The notes below the pieces were generated by a model, which made no database searches, had not been told where the DNA came from, and saw only the letters and a list, made by a program, of their open reading frames with translations. Made by a program: the position numbers and the translations under genes. A stretch of DNA of 64,000 nt from Sepiola atlantica (taxonomy: Eukaryota; Mollusca; Cephalopoda; Sepiida; Sepiolidae): NCBI GenBank assembly GCA_963556195.1, contig OY744523.1, positions 79,009,445 to 79,073,444 on the forward strand, written 5' to 3'. Positions 1-11,260 of the stretch are shown here, one piece after another; positions within the stretch are counted from its first letter, which is position 1, and every line of letters begins with the position of its first letter.

Positions 1-3000
1 TTCTTTCAACATCCATACTAAATACACCATTGTTTCTTCCAACATCCATACTAAATACACCATTGTTTCTTCCAAAATCCATACTAAATACACCATTGTT
101 TCTTCCAACATCCATACTAAATACACCATTGTTTTCTCCAACATCCATACTAAATACACCATTGTTTCTTCCAACATCCATACTAAATACACCATTGTTT
201 CTTACAACATCCATACTAAATACACCATTGTTTTATCCAACATCCATACTTAATACACCATTGTTTCTTACAACATCCATATTAAATACACCATTGTTTC
301 CTCTAAAATCAATACTAAATACACCATTGTTTGTTACAACATCCATACTAAATACACCATTGTTTCTTACAACATCCGTACTAAATACACCATTGTTTCT
401 TACAACATCCATACTAAATACACCATTGTTTTCTCCAACATCCATACTAAATACACCATTGTTTCTTCCAACATCCATACTAAATACACCATTGTTTCTT
501 ACAACATCCATACTAAATACACCATTGTTTTATCCAACATCCATACTTAATACACCATTGTTTCTTACAAGATCCGTACTAAATACACCATTGTTTCTTA
601 CAACATCCATACTAAATACACCATTGTTTCTTACAACATCCATACTAAATACACCATTGTATCTTCCAACATCCATACTAAATACACCATTGTTTCTTAC
701 AACATCCATACTAAATACACCATTGTTTCTTCCAACATCCATACTAAATACACCATTGTTTCCTCCAACATCCATACTTAATACCACATTGTTTCTTCTA
801 AAATCCATACTAAATACACCATTGTTTTCTCCAACATCCATACTAAATACACCATTGTCTCTTCCAACATCCATACTAAATACACCATTGTTTCTTCCAA
901 CATCCATACTAAATACACCATTGTTTCCTCCAAAATCCATACTAAATACACCATTGTCTCATCCAACATCCATACTAAATACACCATTGTTTCTTCCAAC
1001 ATCCATACTAAATACACCATTGTTTCTTCCAACATCCATACTAAATACACCATTGTTTCCTCCAACATCCATACTAAATACACCATTGTCTCTTCCAACA
1101 TCCATACTAAATACACCATTGTTTCTTCCAACATCCATACTAAATACACTATTGTTTCCTCTAACATCCATACTAAATAAACCATTGTTTCCTCCAACAT
1201 CCATACTAAATACACCATTGTTTCTTCCAACATCCATACTAAATACACCATTGTTTCTTCCAACATCCATACTAAATACACCATTGTTTCTTCCAACATC
1301 CATACTAAATACACCATTGTTTCCTCTAAAATCCATACTAAATACACCATTGTTTGTTACAACATCCATACTAAATACACCATTGTTTCTTACAACATCC
1401 GTACTAAATACACCATTGTTTCTTACAACATCCATACTAAATACACCATTGTTTTCTCCAAAATCCATACTAAATACACCATTGTTTCCTCCAACATCCC
1501 TACTAAATACACCATTGTTTCTTACAACATCAATACTAAATACACCATTGTTTCTTCCAACATCCATACTAAATACACCATTGTTTCTTACAACATCCGT
1601 ACTAAATACACCATTGTTTCTTACAACATCCATACTAAATACACCATTGTTTCTTACAACATCCATACTGAATACACCATTGTATCTTCCAACATCCATA
1701 CTAAATACACCATTGTTTCTTACAACATCCATACTAAATACACCATTGTTTCCTCCAACATCCATACTTAATACCACATTGTTTCTTCCAACATCGATAC
1801 TAAATACACTATTGTTTCTTACAACATCCATACTAAATACACCATTGTTTCTTCCAACATCCATACTAAATACACCATTGTTTTCTCCAACATCCATACT
1901 AAATACACCATTGTTTTCTCCAACATCCATACTAAATACACCATTGTTTCTTACAACATCCATACTAAATACACCATTGTTTCTTTCAACATCCATACTA
2001 AATACACCATTGTTTCTTCCAACATCCATACTAAATACACCATTGTTTCTTCCAAAATCCATACTAAATACACCATTGTTTCTTCCAACATCCATACTAA
2101 ATACACCATGGTTTTCTCCAACATCCATACTAAATACACCATTGTTTCTTCCAACATCCATACTAAATACACCATTGTTTCTTACAACATCCATACTAAA
2201 TACACCATTGTTTTATCCAACATCCATACTTAATACACCATTGTTTCTTACAACATCCATATTAAATACACCATTGTTTCCTCTAAAATCCATACTAAAT
2301 ACACCATTGTTTGTTACAACATCCATACTAAATACACCATTGTTTCTTACAACATCCGTACTAAATACACCATTGTTTCTTACAACATCCATACTAAATA
2401 CACCATTGTTTTCTCCAACATCCATACTAAATACACCATTGTTTCCTCCAACATCCCTACTAAATACACCATTGTTTCTTACAACATCAATACTAAATAC
2501 ACCATTGTTTCTTCCAACATCCATACTAAATACACCATTGTTTCTTACAACATCCATACTAAATACACCATTGTTTCTTCCAACATCCATACTAAATACA
2601 CCATTGTTTCCTCCAAAATCCATACTAAATACACCATTGTCTCATCCAACATTCATACTAAATACACCATTGTTTCCTCTAACATCCATACTAAATAAAC
2701 CATTGTTTCCTCCAACATCCATACTAAATAAACCATTGTTTCTTCCAACATCCATACTAAATACACTATTGTTTCTTCCAACATGCATACTAAATACACC
2801 ATTGTTTCCTCCAAAATCCATACTAAATACACCATTGTCTCATCCAACATTCATACTAAATACACCATTGTTTTCTCCAACATCCATACTAAATACACCA
2901 TTTGTTTCTTTCAACATCCATACTAAATACACCATTGTTTCTTCCAACATGCATACTAAATACACCATTGTTTTCTCTAACATCCATACTAAATACACCA

Positions 3001-4229
3001 TTGTTTCTTCCAACATCCATACTACATACACCATTGTTTCTTTCAACATCCATACTTAATACACCATTGTTTCTTATAACATCCATACTAAATACACCAT
3101 TGTTTTCTTCCAACATCCATACTAAATACACAATTGTTTCTTCCAAAATCCATACTAAATACACCATTGTTTTCTCCAACATCCATACTAAATACACCAT
3201 TGTTTCTTCCAACATCCATACTAAATACACCATTTTTTCCTCCAAAATCCATACTAAATACACCATTGTCTCTTCCAACATCCGTACTAAATACACCATT
3301 GTTTCTTCCAACATCCATACTAAATACACCATTGTTTCTTCCAACATGCATACTAAATACACCATTGTATTCTCCAACATCCATACTAAATAAACCATTG
3401 TTTCTTTCAACATCCATACTAAATACACCATTGTTTTCTCTAACATCCATACTAAATACACCATTGTTTCTTCCAACATCCATACTAAATACACCATTGT
3501 TTTCTCCAACATCCATACTAAATACACCATTGTTTCTTACAAAATCCATACTAAATACACCATTGTTTCCTCCAACATCCATACTAAATACACCATTGTT
3601 TCTTCCAACATCCATACTACATACACCATTGTTTCTTTCAACATCCATACTTAATACACCATTGTTTCTTATAACATCCATACTAAATACACCATTGTTT
3701 TCTTCCAACATCCATACTAAATACACAATTGTTTCTTCCAAAATCCATACTAAATACACCATTGTTTTCTCCAACATCCATACTAAATACACCATTGTTT
3801 CTTCCAACATCCATACTAAATACACCATTTTTTCCTCCAAAATCCATACTAAATACACCATTGTCTCTTCCAACATCCGTACTAAATACACCATTGTTTC
3901 TTCCAACATCCATACTAAATACACCATTGTTTCCTCTAAAATCCATACTTAATACACCATTGTTTGTTACAACATCCATACTAAATACACCATTGTTTCT
4001 TACAACATCCGTACTAACACAATTGTTTCTTACAACATCCATACTAAATACACCATTGTTTTCTCCAACATCCATACTAAATACACCATTGTTTCCTCCA
4101 ACATCCCTACTAAATACACCATTGTTTCTTACAACATCAATACTAAATACACCTTTGTTTCTTCCAACATCCATACTAAATACACCATTGTTTCTTACAA
4201 CATCCATACTAAATACACCATTGTTTCCT
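1..4229. repeat. 33-bp minisatellite, about 128 units, running off the left edge
   Basis: Head-to-tail units of 33 bp, most differing from the consensus at only one to three positions. The consensus runs TTCTTCCAACATCCATAC then TAAATACACCATTGT. Because 33 is a multiple of 3 and the unit lacks stops in several frames, it gives an apparent 1009-residue plus-strand frame from 30 to 3059 with 11-residue period FLPTSILNTPL, and minus-strand frames of period MDVGRNNGVFS and EETMVYLVWML. Blocks recur: the sequence at 1-770 reappears about 1980 bp (60 units) later, and the block at about 3006-3310 recurs 594 bp (18 units) later. One-base indels, such as the extra T near 2902, break the frame. I see no spacers, promoter or splice signals, so I call it non-coding satellite DNA. 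Confidence 0.95.
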
Positions 4230-4782
4230 TCATCATTAATTTTGTTACATACCATTCTTTCATTTTTCTAAAAACATACCATGCTTTCCTCCAATGCCTA
4301 TAATGAAATATCCCATTGTTTCTTTAAACGTTCACACTGAAAAATGATAGTGTTTTTTCCAACATCTATACTGAAATATCCCATATTTTCGTTGACATCC
4401 ATATGAAATATTGCATTTTTTGCAATGTGCATACTGACATATTCCATTGTTTCCTCCTACAACCATACTAAAATATATCATGATCTTCTCCAACATCCGC
4501 ACAGAAATATCTTATTTTTTCCTCTGACATCCATACAAAACATTCCATTTTTCCTTCGTGTATGCTAAAATTTCTTATTGTTTTCTTATACTATACTTAA
4601 TTATTCCATTATTTTCTGACATCCATATTGAAACATATCAGTTTCATCCAACATACAGAGTGAAATATGACATTGGTTCTACTGTCATCCATACGAAAAC
4701 AGATCATTATTTCCTACATCGGACATTTTGAAATATTTCATTGTTCATACTGGAAAATGTAATTTTGTCCTCCATAGTCCAT
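4230..4782. repeat. diverged ancestor of the 33-bp array
   Basis: The sequence keeps the rhythm and keywords of the 33-bp unit (CCAACATC, CATACTGAAATAT, CCATTGTTTCCT) at roughly 33 to 36 bp spacing, but with many substitutions and indels. The same decayed type resumes at 5403 and 6319. It looks like the old margin of the array, with the homogeneous core at the left of the window being the recently amplified part. Confidence 0.8.
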
Positions 4783-5402
4783 TTTTGTTTTTTTGCCACT
4801 GAGACGTAAAGGGCCACTGTGAATTAGGGGCCAGATTCATGCAAAGCGGGGAGTTGTTCAGTGAGATGCCTGTTCACATTAGATTTAAATTCATGCATGC
4901 TAGTACAGTCGAGGAAACAGGGAGCAGGTAGAGATAGCCAAAAGCAAACAGTTCGAGATAAGAAGCTATTAGAGTAGAAAGCTTTTCGGCATCTGGAACC
5001 TCCACAGTCAGAGCACATTCCATTAAAGTACTTGTAAAACAAGCACAGGGATGGAACATTGTGGCGATGGGACAGGTGCTGGAGCTTGGTAGACAGTGTG
5101 GAACCTTTTAGATTAGAGGCTGTACTTTTAACCCTGTCTAAGACGGAGAGACTAGTGGTTGGTGCACCAGCCCAGATGTGGCAACAATACTTCATGTATG
5201 GGCAAATAGTGGCTTTGTAGAGGTATAGGATACTGGAAGGTGTGAGAAGTTTTCTAATACAGTAGAGAGATCCCATCTTCTTTGCAGCAGACTTGGCAAT
5301 ATCTTCTATGTATTTGTTCCAGTTCATATTACCTGTGAATGTAGACCGAGTAGTTTGAATATTAGACTGTCGGGTAGGGTGCTATTGACCATGGCAATCG
5401 GT
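4783..5402 (-). mobile_element. non-LTR retrotransposon fragment, C-terminal end of reverse transcriptase ORF
   Basis: The minus strand at 4824-5327 encodes 167 residues matching the C-terminal region that follows the reverse transcriptase of a common invertebrate LINE type. Landmarks are YIEDIAKSAAKKMGSLY, ILYLYKATICPYMKYCCHIW, LSHRHNVPSLCLFYKYFNG and WLSLPAPCFL. The upstream continuation to about 5402 holds a recognisable LLGLHFTGNMNW segment in another frame, so a one-base indel interrupts it. A T-rich tract on the plus strand at 4782-4795 would be the A-rich 3' tail. It is 5' truncated, inserted in the diverged 33-bp array, and cannot be active. The element at 51915-53190 belongs to the same general clade. 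Confidence 0.85.
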
Positions 5403-5751
5403 GGTTGATATATACCATGTGCACATCCATAATGAAACATTCTATAATTTCCTTGAACATCCATAAAGAATATTCAAATGTTTCCTCCTCTAATACTGAA
5501 ATATCTCATTGTTTTTGCCAAAATACTTACTCAAATATACCATTATTTCCTCCTAATTCCATAATAAATCACCTCCGCGTCTACTTCACCCAAAAGTCTC
5601 TACAATCTTACCCTGTGTCGGTCAACATCCATCTTGAAATACCACATTGTTTACTCCTACATCAATACTGATATATGACATTGTTTCCTCTGACCTGCAT
5701 CTTCTGCCATTACTCACCAGCAGAATGTTACCATTGTTCACGAAAGGCATT
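5403..5751. repeat. diverged 33-bp-type repeat, continuation
   Basis: Short stretches such as CATCCATAATGAAACATTC, CATCCATAAAGAATATTC and TCCTCCTAATTCC repeat at about 33-38 bp. This is the same decayed material as at 4230-4782, split from it by the LINE fragment. No gene seen. Confidence 0.65.
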
Positions 5752-6170
5752 TGTATAAAGTGTACTGGTGTATGGAAGTGAAACCTGGACAGTGAGGGTT
5801 GAGGACATGTATTGTATGGAGAGAAATTATATGAAAATGATACGATGGATGTGTAATGTGAGTCTTAAATACAGGCTTAGATCTGATGAGCTCAGAGGAA
5901 GATTAGATCTGGACAATATAGGTAGATGTGTTCGGGATAGGAGACTTTGATGGTATAGCCATATTGAAAGATTGGATAAGAGTTCTTGGGTTAGTAAATG
6001 TAGAATAATTTCACAGGGGACGGAAGACCAAAGAAAAACATGGGAGGAAGGAATAAGGATGGACTTGAGAGAAAGAGGGATAAATAAAGACCTGGCAGAG
6101 ATAGGTTTGTTTGAAAGTCAATTTCTAAAAGCAGTCCAAAACATGACATTATGTAAAATGGACGTTAAAC
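5752..6170 (+). mobile_element. non-LTR retrotransposon 3' end (YGSETW type), one in-frame stop
   Basis: The plus strand from about 5768 reads MYGSETWTVRVEDM, MERNYMKMIRWMCNVSLKYR, then a TGA stop at 5948-5950 where an Arg codon (CGA) is expected, then WYSHIERLDKSSWVSKC and RKTWEEGIRMDLRERGINKD in the same frame. This is the conserved post-RT tail of an RTE/L2/CR1-like LINE ORF2; the clade is not certain. Translation continues to the (ATG)n tract at 6171, which is its 3' tail. Copies of the same family lie at 10324-11260 (minus) and 14915-15150 (plus). The element is severely 5' truncated and dead. Confidence 0.85.
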
Positions 6171-6246
<76 letters not shown>

Positions 6247-6268
6247 GGTGGTGGTGGTGGGTATAATG

Positions 6269-6301
<33 letters not shown>

Positions 6302-6318
6302 CCTCCTCCTCCTCCTCC
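6171..6318. repeat. compound trinucleotide microsatellite, (ATG)n-(GGT)n-(ATC)n-(CCT)n
   Basis: About 20 ATG units are followed by about 9 GGT units, a 10-bp joint (GTATAATGAA), about 10 ATC units and about 6 CCT units. ATG and CAT runs are reverse complements, and GGT and CCT nearly so, so the tract can fold on itself. It begins as the 3' tail of the LINE fragment at 5752-6170. Confidence 0.95.
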
Positions 6319-6760
6319 ATACTAGAATATCCTATTTTTCCTCACATGTTCATACTGAAAAATGTCATTTTGTCCTTCATGATAATTTTTGTCCCTATTT
6401 ATCTCCAACATCCAAACTCAAATATAATTTGTTTCCTCCAATATCCACACAGAAACATGACTATTTCCTCAATTGTACATTCGGAAATATAGGATTCTTT
6501 CCTACAAAATCCGTACTGAAATATTCCATTGTTTCCTTTATTTCTTGTTTTTATTTTTGTTTTTATTTATTGTTTCCCCAAACGTTCATACTGAAATATT
6601 CCAGTTTTCCCCAGCACTCATACTGAAACATGCAATTGGTTTCTTCCACATCCATACTGTAAAATCCATATGGAATATCTAAGTGTTCTTTTCCAATATA
6701 GAGATATCCTATTGTTTCCTCCAACATCAATGCATGTTTATTTTTCAAATTCCAAACTTG
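6319..6760. repeat. diverged 33-bp-type repeat, last segment
   Basis: CATACTGAAATATTCC, TTGTTTCCTCCAACATC and related strings continue at roughly the old spacing. This is the third segment of the decayed array. Small open frames here are chance products of the repeat. Confidence 0.65.
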
Positions 6761-6853
6761 GAACGGATTTCAAATATTCACTTCACGTTCGCCTCATTTT
6801 AAGTCATGCCCTCTACACAGTTTTATAACATTCTGACAAATTTATTTCAGTCA

Positions 6854-6854
<1 letters not shown>

Positions 6855-6939
<85 letters not shown>

Positions 6940-6980
6940 AAGAGAGAGAGAGAGAGAGACAGAGACAGACAGAGAGAGAG
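6855..6980. repeat. compound dinucleotide microsatellite (CT)n(AT)n(AG)n
   Basis: About 33 CT units are followed by about 9 AT units and about 18 AG units (with a few CAG interruptions). The CT and AG arms are complementary across the AT centre, giving a potential hairpin of about 120 bp. Confidence 0.97.
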
Positions 6981-7494
6981 GGTGGGTGGAGGAATCATCC
7001 ACATACAGACTCTTATATAACAATACAAGTTAGTGTTTAAAATCAGGATCAAAACTTCACTGTTTTTTTCGACAGTCGTCGATTCTAACGATCAGTCTAT
7101 CACTGGCAAGCGACGAGCAAGTGAAATCTTAATGTTTATATAAACACGATCAGCCGCCGAAGATTGCTCCATTCGTTTTTATGAAGAGCTTCGTATTATC
7201 GTTAATGATAGCTGTCGATTTCACTTAACACAATGCTCAACCAAAAGGAGTGGTGGATATACATATATATTCGATATGAATTAGTCCAGATGACAAATTG
7301 ATCAAAAGCCGAAATACCTTAATTGTCTATATTTGTCTTACAAACTTGGCAAATAACATTCGGTAGAATTTTTTGTAGGATCTATTTTCAAATAAAATGT
7401 TCACTTTTCATATTTCCAAACAGTAATCAATCTTAGTTTGAGTGATTTTTTAAATTTCAGATCTATCAGATACAATTGGTGTGTGTGCGTTGTA
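6981..7494. other. non-repetitive-looking AT-rich sequence, no gene
   Basis: No frame of note and no recognisable RNA or element. A slightly GC-richer stretch at 7075-7250 could be unique host sequence but carries no coding signal that I can support. Confidence 0.5.
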
Positions 7495-7690
7495 TGCAGT
7501 GGTGTACAGACGTCTGATGATACCCTGGTGATGCCCGAGGCGAACCCCTTGATTTTATGGCCCAAACACACTTATAAGTCCTAGTACTGAGAAATATTAT
7601 GAGAAAAGGTGATAATTTGAATAGGATTGGGATGCCCCCTTCAATTTAGATGCTCCGGGAGGGGCAGACCCATCACCCCCACCCGCCCTC
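7495..7690. mobile_element. possible DNA-transposon end remnants
   Basis: CAGTGGTGTACAGACGTC and TGGTGATGCCCGAGGCGA at the left, and GATGCTCCGGGAGGGGCAG at the right, are GC-rich words typical of terminal regions of non-autonomous DNA transposons in invertebrates. I cannot define clean terminal inverted repeats or a target duplication, so this is a weak call. Confidence 0.25.
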
Positions 7691-8550
7691 TCTGTGTGTT
7701 CACAAAACATAATAGAACTCTTCTGATTTGTTTTTGTGTAAATTAATTGATTCTTTATATGAAGTTTTCATCATGATTTCATTTGTTTTATTTCATGATT
7801 GAACCTTTTCATCCATCATAAGTGTTCAACAATGTCTTTGCTTTCCCTGAACGACCACCCTCCCATCCCCGAACCCTAGCCCTACCTCCCCCTCCCACGG
7901 ACATTGCTATTACATTGTCTTCCATCCTTCCTTGAGCCTCCCTATCCTTCAGCCCATCCTTCCTTCATTCTATTCATTCTCTTGTTTCATCAGTGCCCCA
8001 CCCCCATTGACAAGGTTGTCTCCTGTGTCACGGCAAGGCTTCTCCCTATATCAAGACTTTGACTTGCCATGCAAGTGTTTGGGGCAACATCTCAGCTTAC
8101 AGCGGGAGTATTGCTTACATTTCATGTATATCATGCCAGCAGCAAGTGGGTGTATCTGATATCTACAGGCAAGAAATGCAGGGAAATAAAATACCTTTAA
8201 ATCTAATCTGGAAAACCCACACCATTCATTCTACGCTATGGCCACTGACTCTGTGTGTGTGTGGGTGTGTGTGTGTGTACATGTGTGTGCATGTGTGTAT
8301 GTGTGTTTTCTGGTTACATTACTTAACTTTTTTAATTACAAGTTGTACCTACCCGGCGTTGCCCGTTAGTCTTTTTACTTTTTGTTTTCGCTCATTGACC
8401 CCCTCCCACCTTTTTGTCTCTTAATTCATTTCTTGTAATAAAATATTTACGTTTTCGGAAAGATAATAGAATGAAGGAATATATATTATTAAAAAAATTC
8501 GATCAGACGTCTTGCGAAATGTTGAAATTTATATCCCATAAAAACTTTTG

Positions 8551-8551
<1 letters not shown>
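7691..8551. other. intergenic sequence with a (GT)n tract and a dispersed-repeat word
   Basis: Pyrimidine-rich at 7840-8000, a (GT)n-type microsatellite at 8251-8307, and the word TACCTACCCGGCGTTGCCCG at 8347-8366. A close version of that word recurs at 60557 and marks an unidentified dispersed repeat. Short open frames at 7932-8159 and 8059-8424 have no recognisable domain. Confidence 0.5.
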
Positions 8552-8610
<59 letters not shown>

Positions 8611-8649
8611 ATATATATAATTTATATATATATATAATTTATATATATA

Positions 8650-8713
<64 letters not shown>

Positions 8714-8717
8714 TATA
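8552..8717. repeat. (TA)n microsatellite
   Basis: Near-continuous TA dinucleotides broken by a few AATTTATA interruptions. Self-complementary throughout. Confidence 0.97.
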
Positions 8718-9572
8718 GCTATGTCGTTTGTTTTTTACTAATTTTAATAGATTTTTCAAAGTTAACTTTACCTATTACGATATCATTTGGTTATTAAATT
8801 ATTAATTGAACCAAATTATTATAAAACTATAACTAATTTTCTGATAGTAATGTTTTAATCTCTATTTATAAAATTCTAATCTTTTAATACTTGAGAATTT
8901 GATAATAATTTTAAAGCCAGTTTAAATGGCTTTCTATTTGACAGTTAAAATGTTTCCAAATTCCTTTCTGATTTCAAAAGGTCACAAAGTAATTCATTCT
9001 TTTTTTTCTCAACTATTAACAAAAGATTAAAATGCCTGATTTGCTTACGAAATCGTTAAACTTCGAAATTTGATAGTAATTTTGAAGCCTTAAAACTGGC
9101 GGAAAGAAAGTAATTAAAGTTTAAGGCAAAAATCACATGCTTTTTGTTTTTCCCCAAATCAAGAAAGACATTAATTGTATAATAATCCTTCCCATGATGC
9201 ACCTCGTTTTCAAGAATTTGATATTAAAAATTTAAATTATTTACATTTCAAGATTTTACTGTTTTTTGAATTAAAAATTGTAAAAATAATTTAATGAAAA
9301 TAGTTTAATGAAGGATTTTATTAAAAAAAGTATTTTAAAACTTATATGTATTCATTACATTTTTGTTTTTAATTGATTATTTTAAATAAGTTATTAGTTA
9401 ATTAACCGATTTTTATTTTTTACATATTACAAATCATGCTGATTTGTATTGACACACAAACATGCACGCTATTTGATCAGATAATTTTGATTAATGGAGA
9501 TTATAAAATCAAATTAATTTTTAATCAGAAAAAGGTACGAAATCTATTTTACACCCAAAAAATTTACATTTT
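8718..9572. other. AT-rich sequence without a gene
   Basis: Strongly AT-rich with frequent stops in all frames. I see no repeat structure, RNA gene or element. Confidence 0.6.
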
Positions 9573-9573
9573 C

Positions 9574-9752
9574 AAACTACTCCTTTACTAAAAGTGCTAC
9601 TGTCTCACAAATGCATGGGATGCATATATGATTGTAAATTCTATATGTAAAAACATATAGAATTTACAATCAAATTAAATCTCATGAGATTTAATTTGAT
9701 TGTAAATTCATGTATTTGTTAGACAGTAGCCAGTTTAGTAAAGGAGTAGTTT
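9574..9752. repeat. nested palindromes inside a long imperfect inverted repeat
   Basis: Outer arms (AAACTACTCCTTTACTAAA at 9574-9592 and its complement at 9734-9752, with further matching inward) enclose two inner palindromes. The first has 17-bp perfect arms, 9631-9647 and 9654-9670, with a 6-nt loop. The second is a perfect 50-bp palindrome without spacer at 9660-9709, centred on CTCATGAG. The inner palindromes share bases, so they are alternative folds. Confidence 0.95.
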
Positions 9753-10133
9753 TAAAATCCAAAGATAACAGCTGACACTCCCTGGTTATTCGTATGACTA
9801 AACACTTTCTCTGTGTCACTTGATATTTGTAGAGTCTATATGCCCTTAGGAAGCTTCTTTCAAAGAAGGTCGGACAATGGCTAAACTGTTGTAAAAATGA
9901 CAATCAAGATAAGGACACTGGAATATGTCAATAACTTTCTTTAACTTGGCATCTTCTTTTACCTGAGTTTTCATCTTCATAGAACACTGGTTTTATACAT
10001 TTTAGAATCTTTATAGATTTTGAATTTTGGGACTATTTTTCCCCAACCACAAAACCAATGATTACCTGAAGATGGCAACTTTGGAGGCTTTGTTGTCAAA
10101 TAAGGATTATTTCAGAGTAGAGGATCATTTGTT
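9753..10133. other. sequence without a recognised gene
   Basis: A minus-strand open frame of 70 codons (9691-9903) overlaps the hairpin and has no recognisable domain. Nothing else supportable. Confidence 0.5.
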
Positions 10134-10220
10134 GTACATTACGTTGGCAACATGTTATGTAACAACATTAAATTTGCAACATGTTATATAACAACATTAC
10201 ATTTGCAACATGTTATACAA
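10134..10220. repeat. three-copy 29-30 bp tandem repeat
   Basis: GCAACATGTTAT recurs at 10147, 10176 and 10206, followed each time by a variant of AACAACATTA. Each unit contains the palindrome AACATGTT. Confidence 0.85.
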
Positions 10221-10323
10221 AAAAAAATGAACGATCGACTTAATTAGATTGAAAAGTTGTCTATTTCAATACATCTTTCAAATAAGGTCGTATTGCACAG
10301 TAACTCCTCTTCTTCCTCCTCCC

Positions 10324-10379
<56 letters not shown>

Positions 10380-11260
10380 ATTTAATGTCTGTTTTATATG
10401 CTGGCATATCATTCTCATATCATTTCTCTCCATGCTATGCATGCCCTCAACCCTCACTGGCCAGGTTTCACTTCCATACATCATCACAGTGTAGACATAC
10501 CTAATATACTCTTCTCTTGGTCGACAGTGGATAGTAATGGCAGAAGTTTCTTGATCTTACACAATCCTCTCCTAACTCTTGAAATCACACTAGCACCAGC
10601 TCTTCCCTGTGCTAAAATGACATCACCAAGGTAATACATTTTCTGAACAACCTCAATAGCTTCACCATCCAAATCTAATTTCTTCACACTTGAGATCGCA
10701 TCCATTTCCATTGTCTTACATTTCTTGCAGACAAACTGGTTATCATCTCTCAACCTCCCTGTAATTTAATTGCACTTCTTGTGCATGCAATCCTTACAAG
10801 TAGCACAAATTTAATTGCACTCAACTCCCTTTCCACCAACTGAGTAGGGGAACTTTCCTCTTTCTGGGAAATTTCTAACACTACAACCACTGATTATCAC
10901 TTTGATCTTGGTAACATTCACTCTCAGACTTTTACTTTTCGTAGCATTCCTCCAAGTAGGTCATCCATTGTTTCACAGGCAAGTATTAAATCAGAAGCAT
11001 ACAGAATCTCTTCCAAACAACCAGTACAAAACTTGCTTGACAACACTTTTAAGACACAAAGCAACGAACTCAGTACAGAACCCTGGTGTACTCCTACTTT
11101 AACATTAAAACTGTCACTGAATGTGCTGTTAATTCTAACAAGACTTTGAGTATTTCTGTACATTGCTTGAACAACTTTCACCAACGACTCGTTTACCTGT
11201 AATTTACGCAAAGGCCACCAGACAACATCTCTGAATACTTCATTCTGCTAATCATCTCTT
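10324..11260 (-). mobile_element. non-LTR retrotransposon fragment with RT motifs and (ATG)n tail
   Basis: The minus strand starts near 11245 with RDVVWWPLRKLQVNESLV, a match to the RT palm region. It continues through VKVVQAMYRNTQ, VGVHQGSVLSSLL and YASDLILA, where YADD is expected, so the catalytic site is mutated. Lower down, 10753-10484 encodes MYYLGDVILAQGRAGASVIS, then a frameshift leads into MYGSETWPVRVEGMHSMERN. A deletion then joins directly to the end of the ORF. The 3' tail is (ATG)n on the minus strand (10324-10379). It is the same family as the fragments at 5752 and 14915. Inactive: frameshifts, internal deletions, altered active site, no 5' half. Confidence 0.88.

Noticed and set aside
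30..3059. 1009-residue open frame in the 33-bp array
   Set aside because: It follows automatically from a stop-free 33-bp unit, several other frames and the opposite strand are equally open, and indels break it without selection for frame.
10249..10494. Histidine-rich, methionine-rich and proline-rich small proteins at trinucleotide tracts (also at 5972-6325 and 45148-45378)
   Set aside because: Translated microsatellites next to retrotransposon tails.
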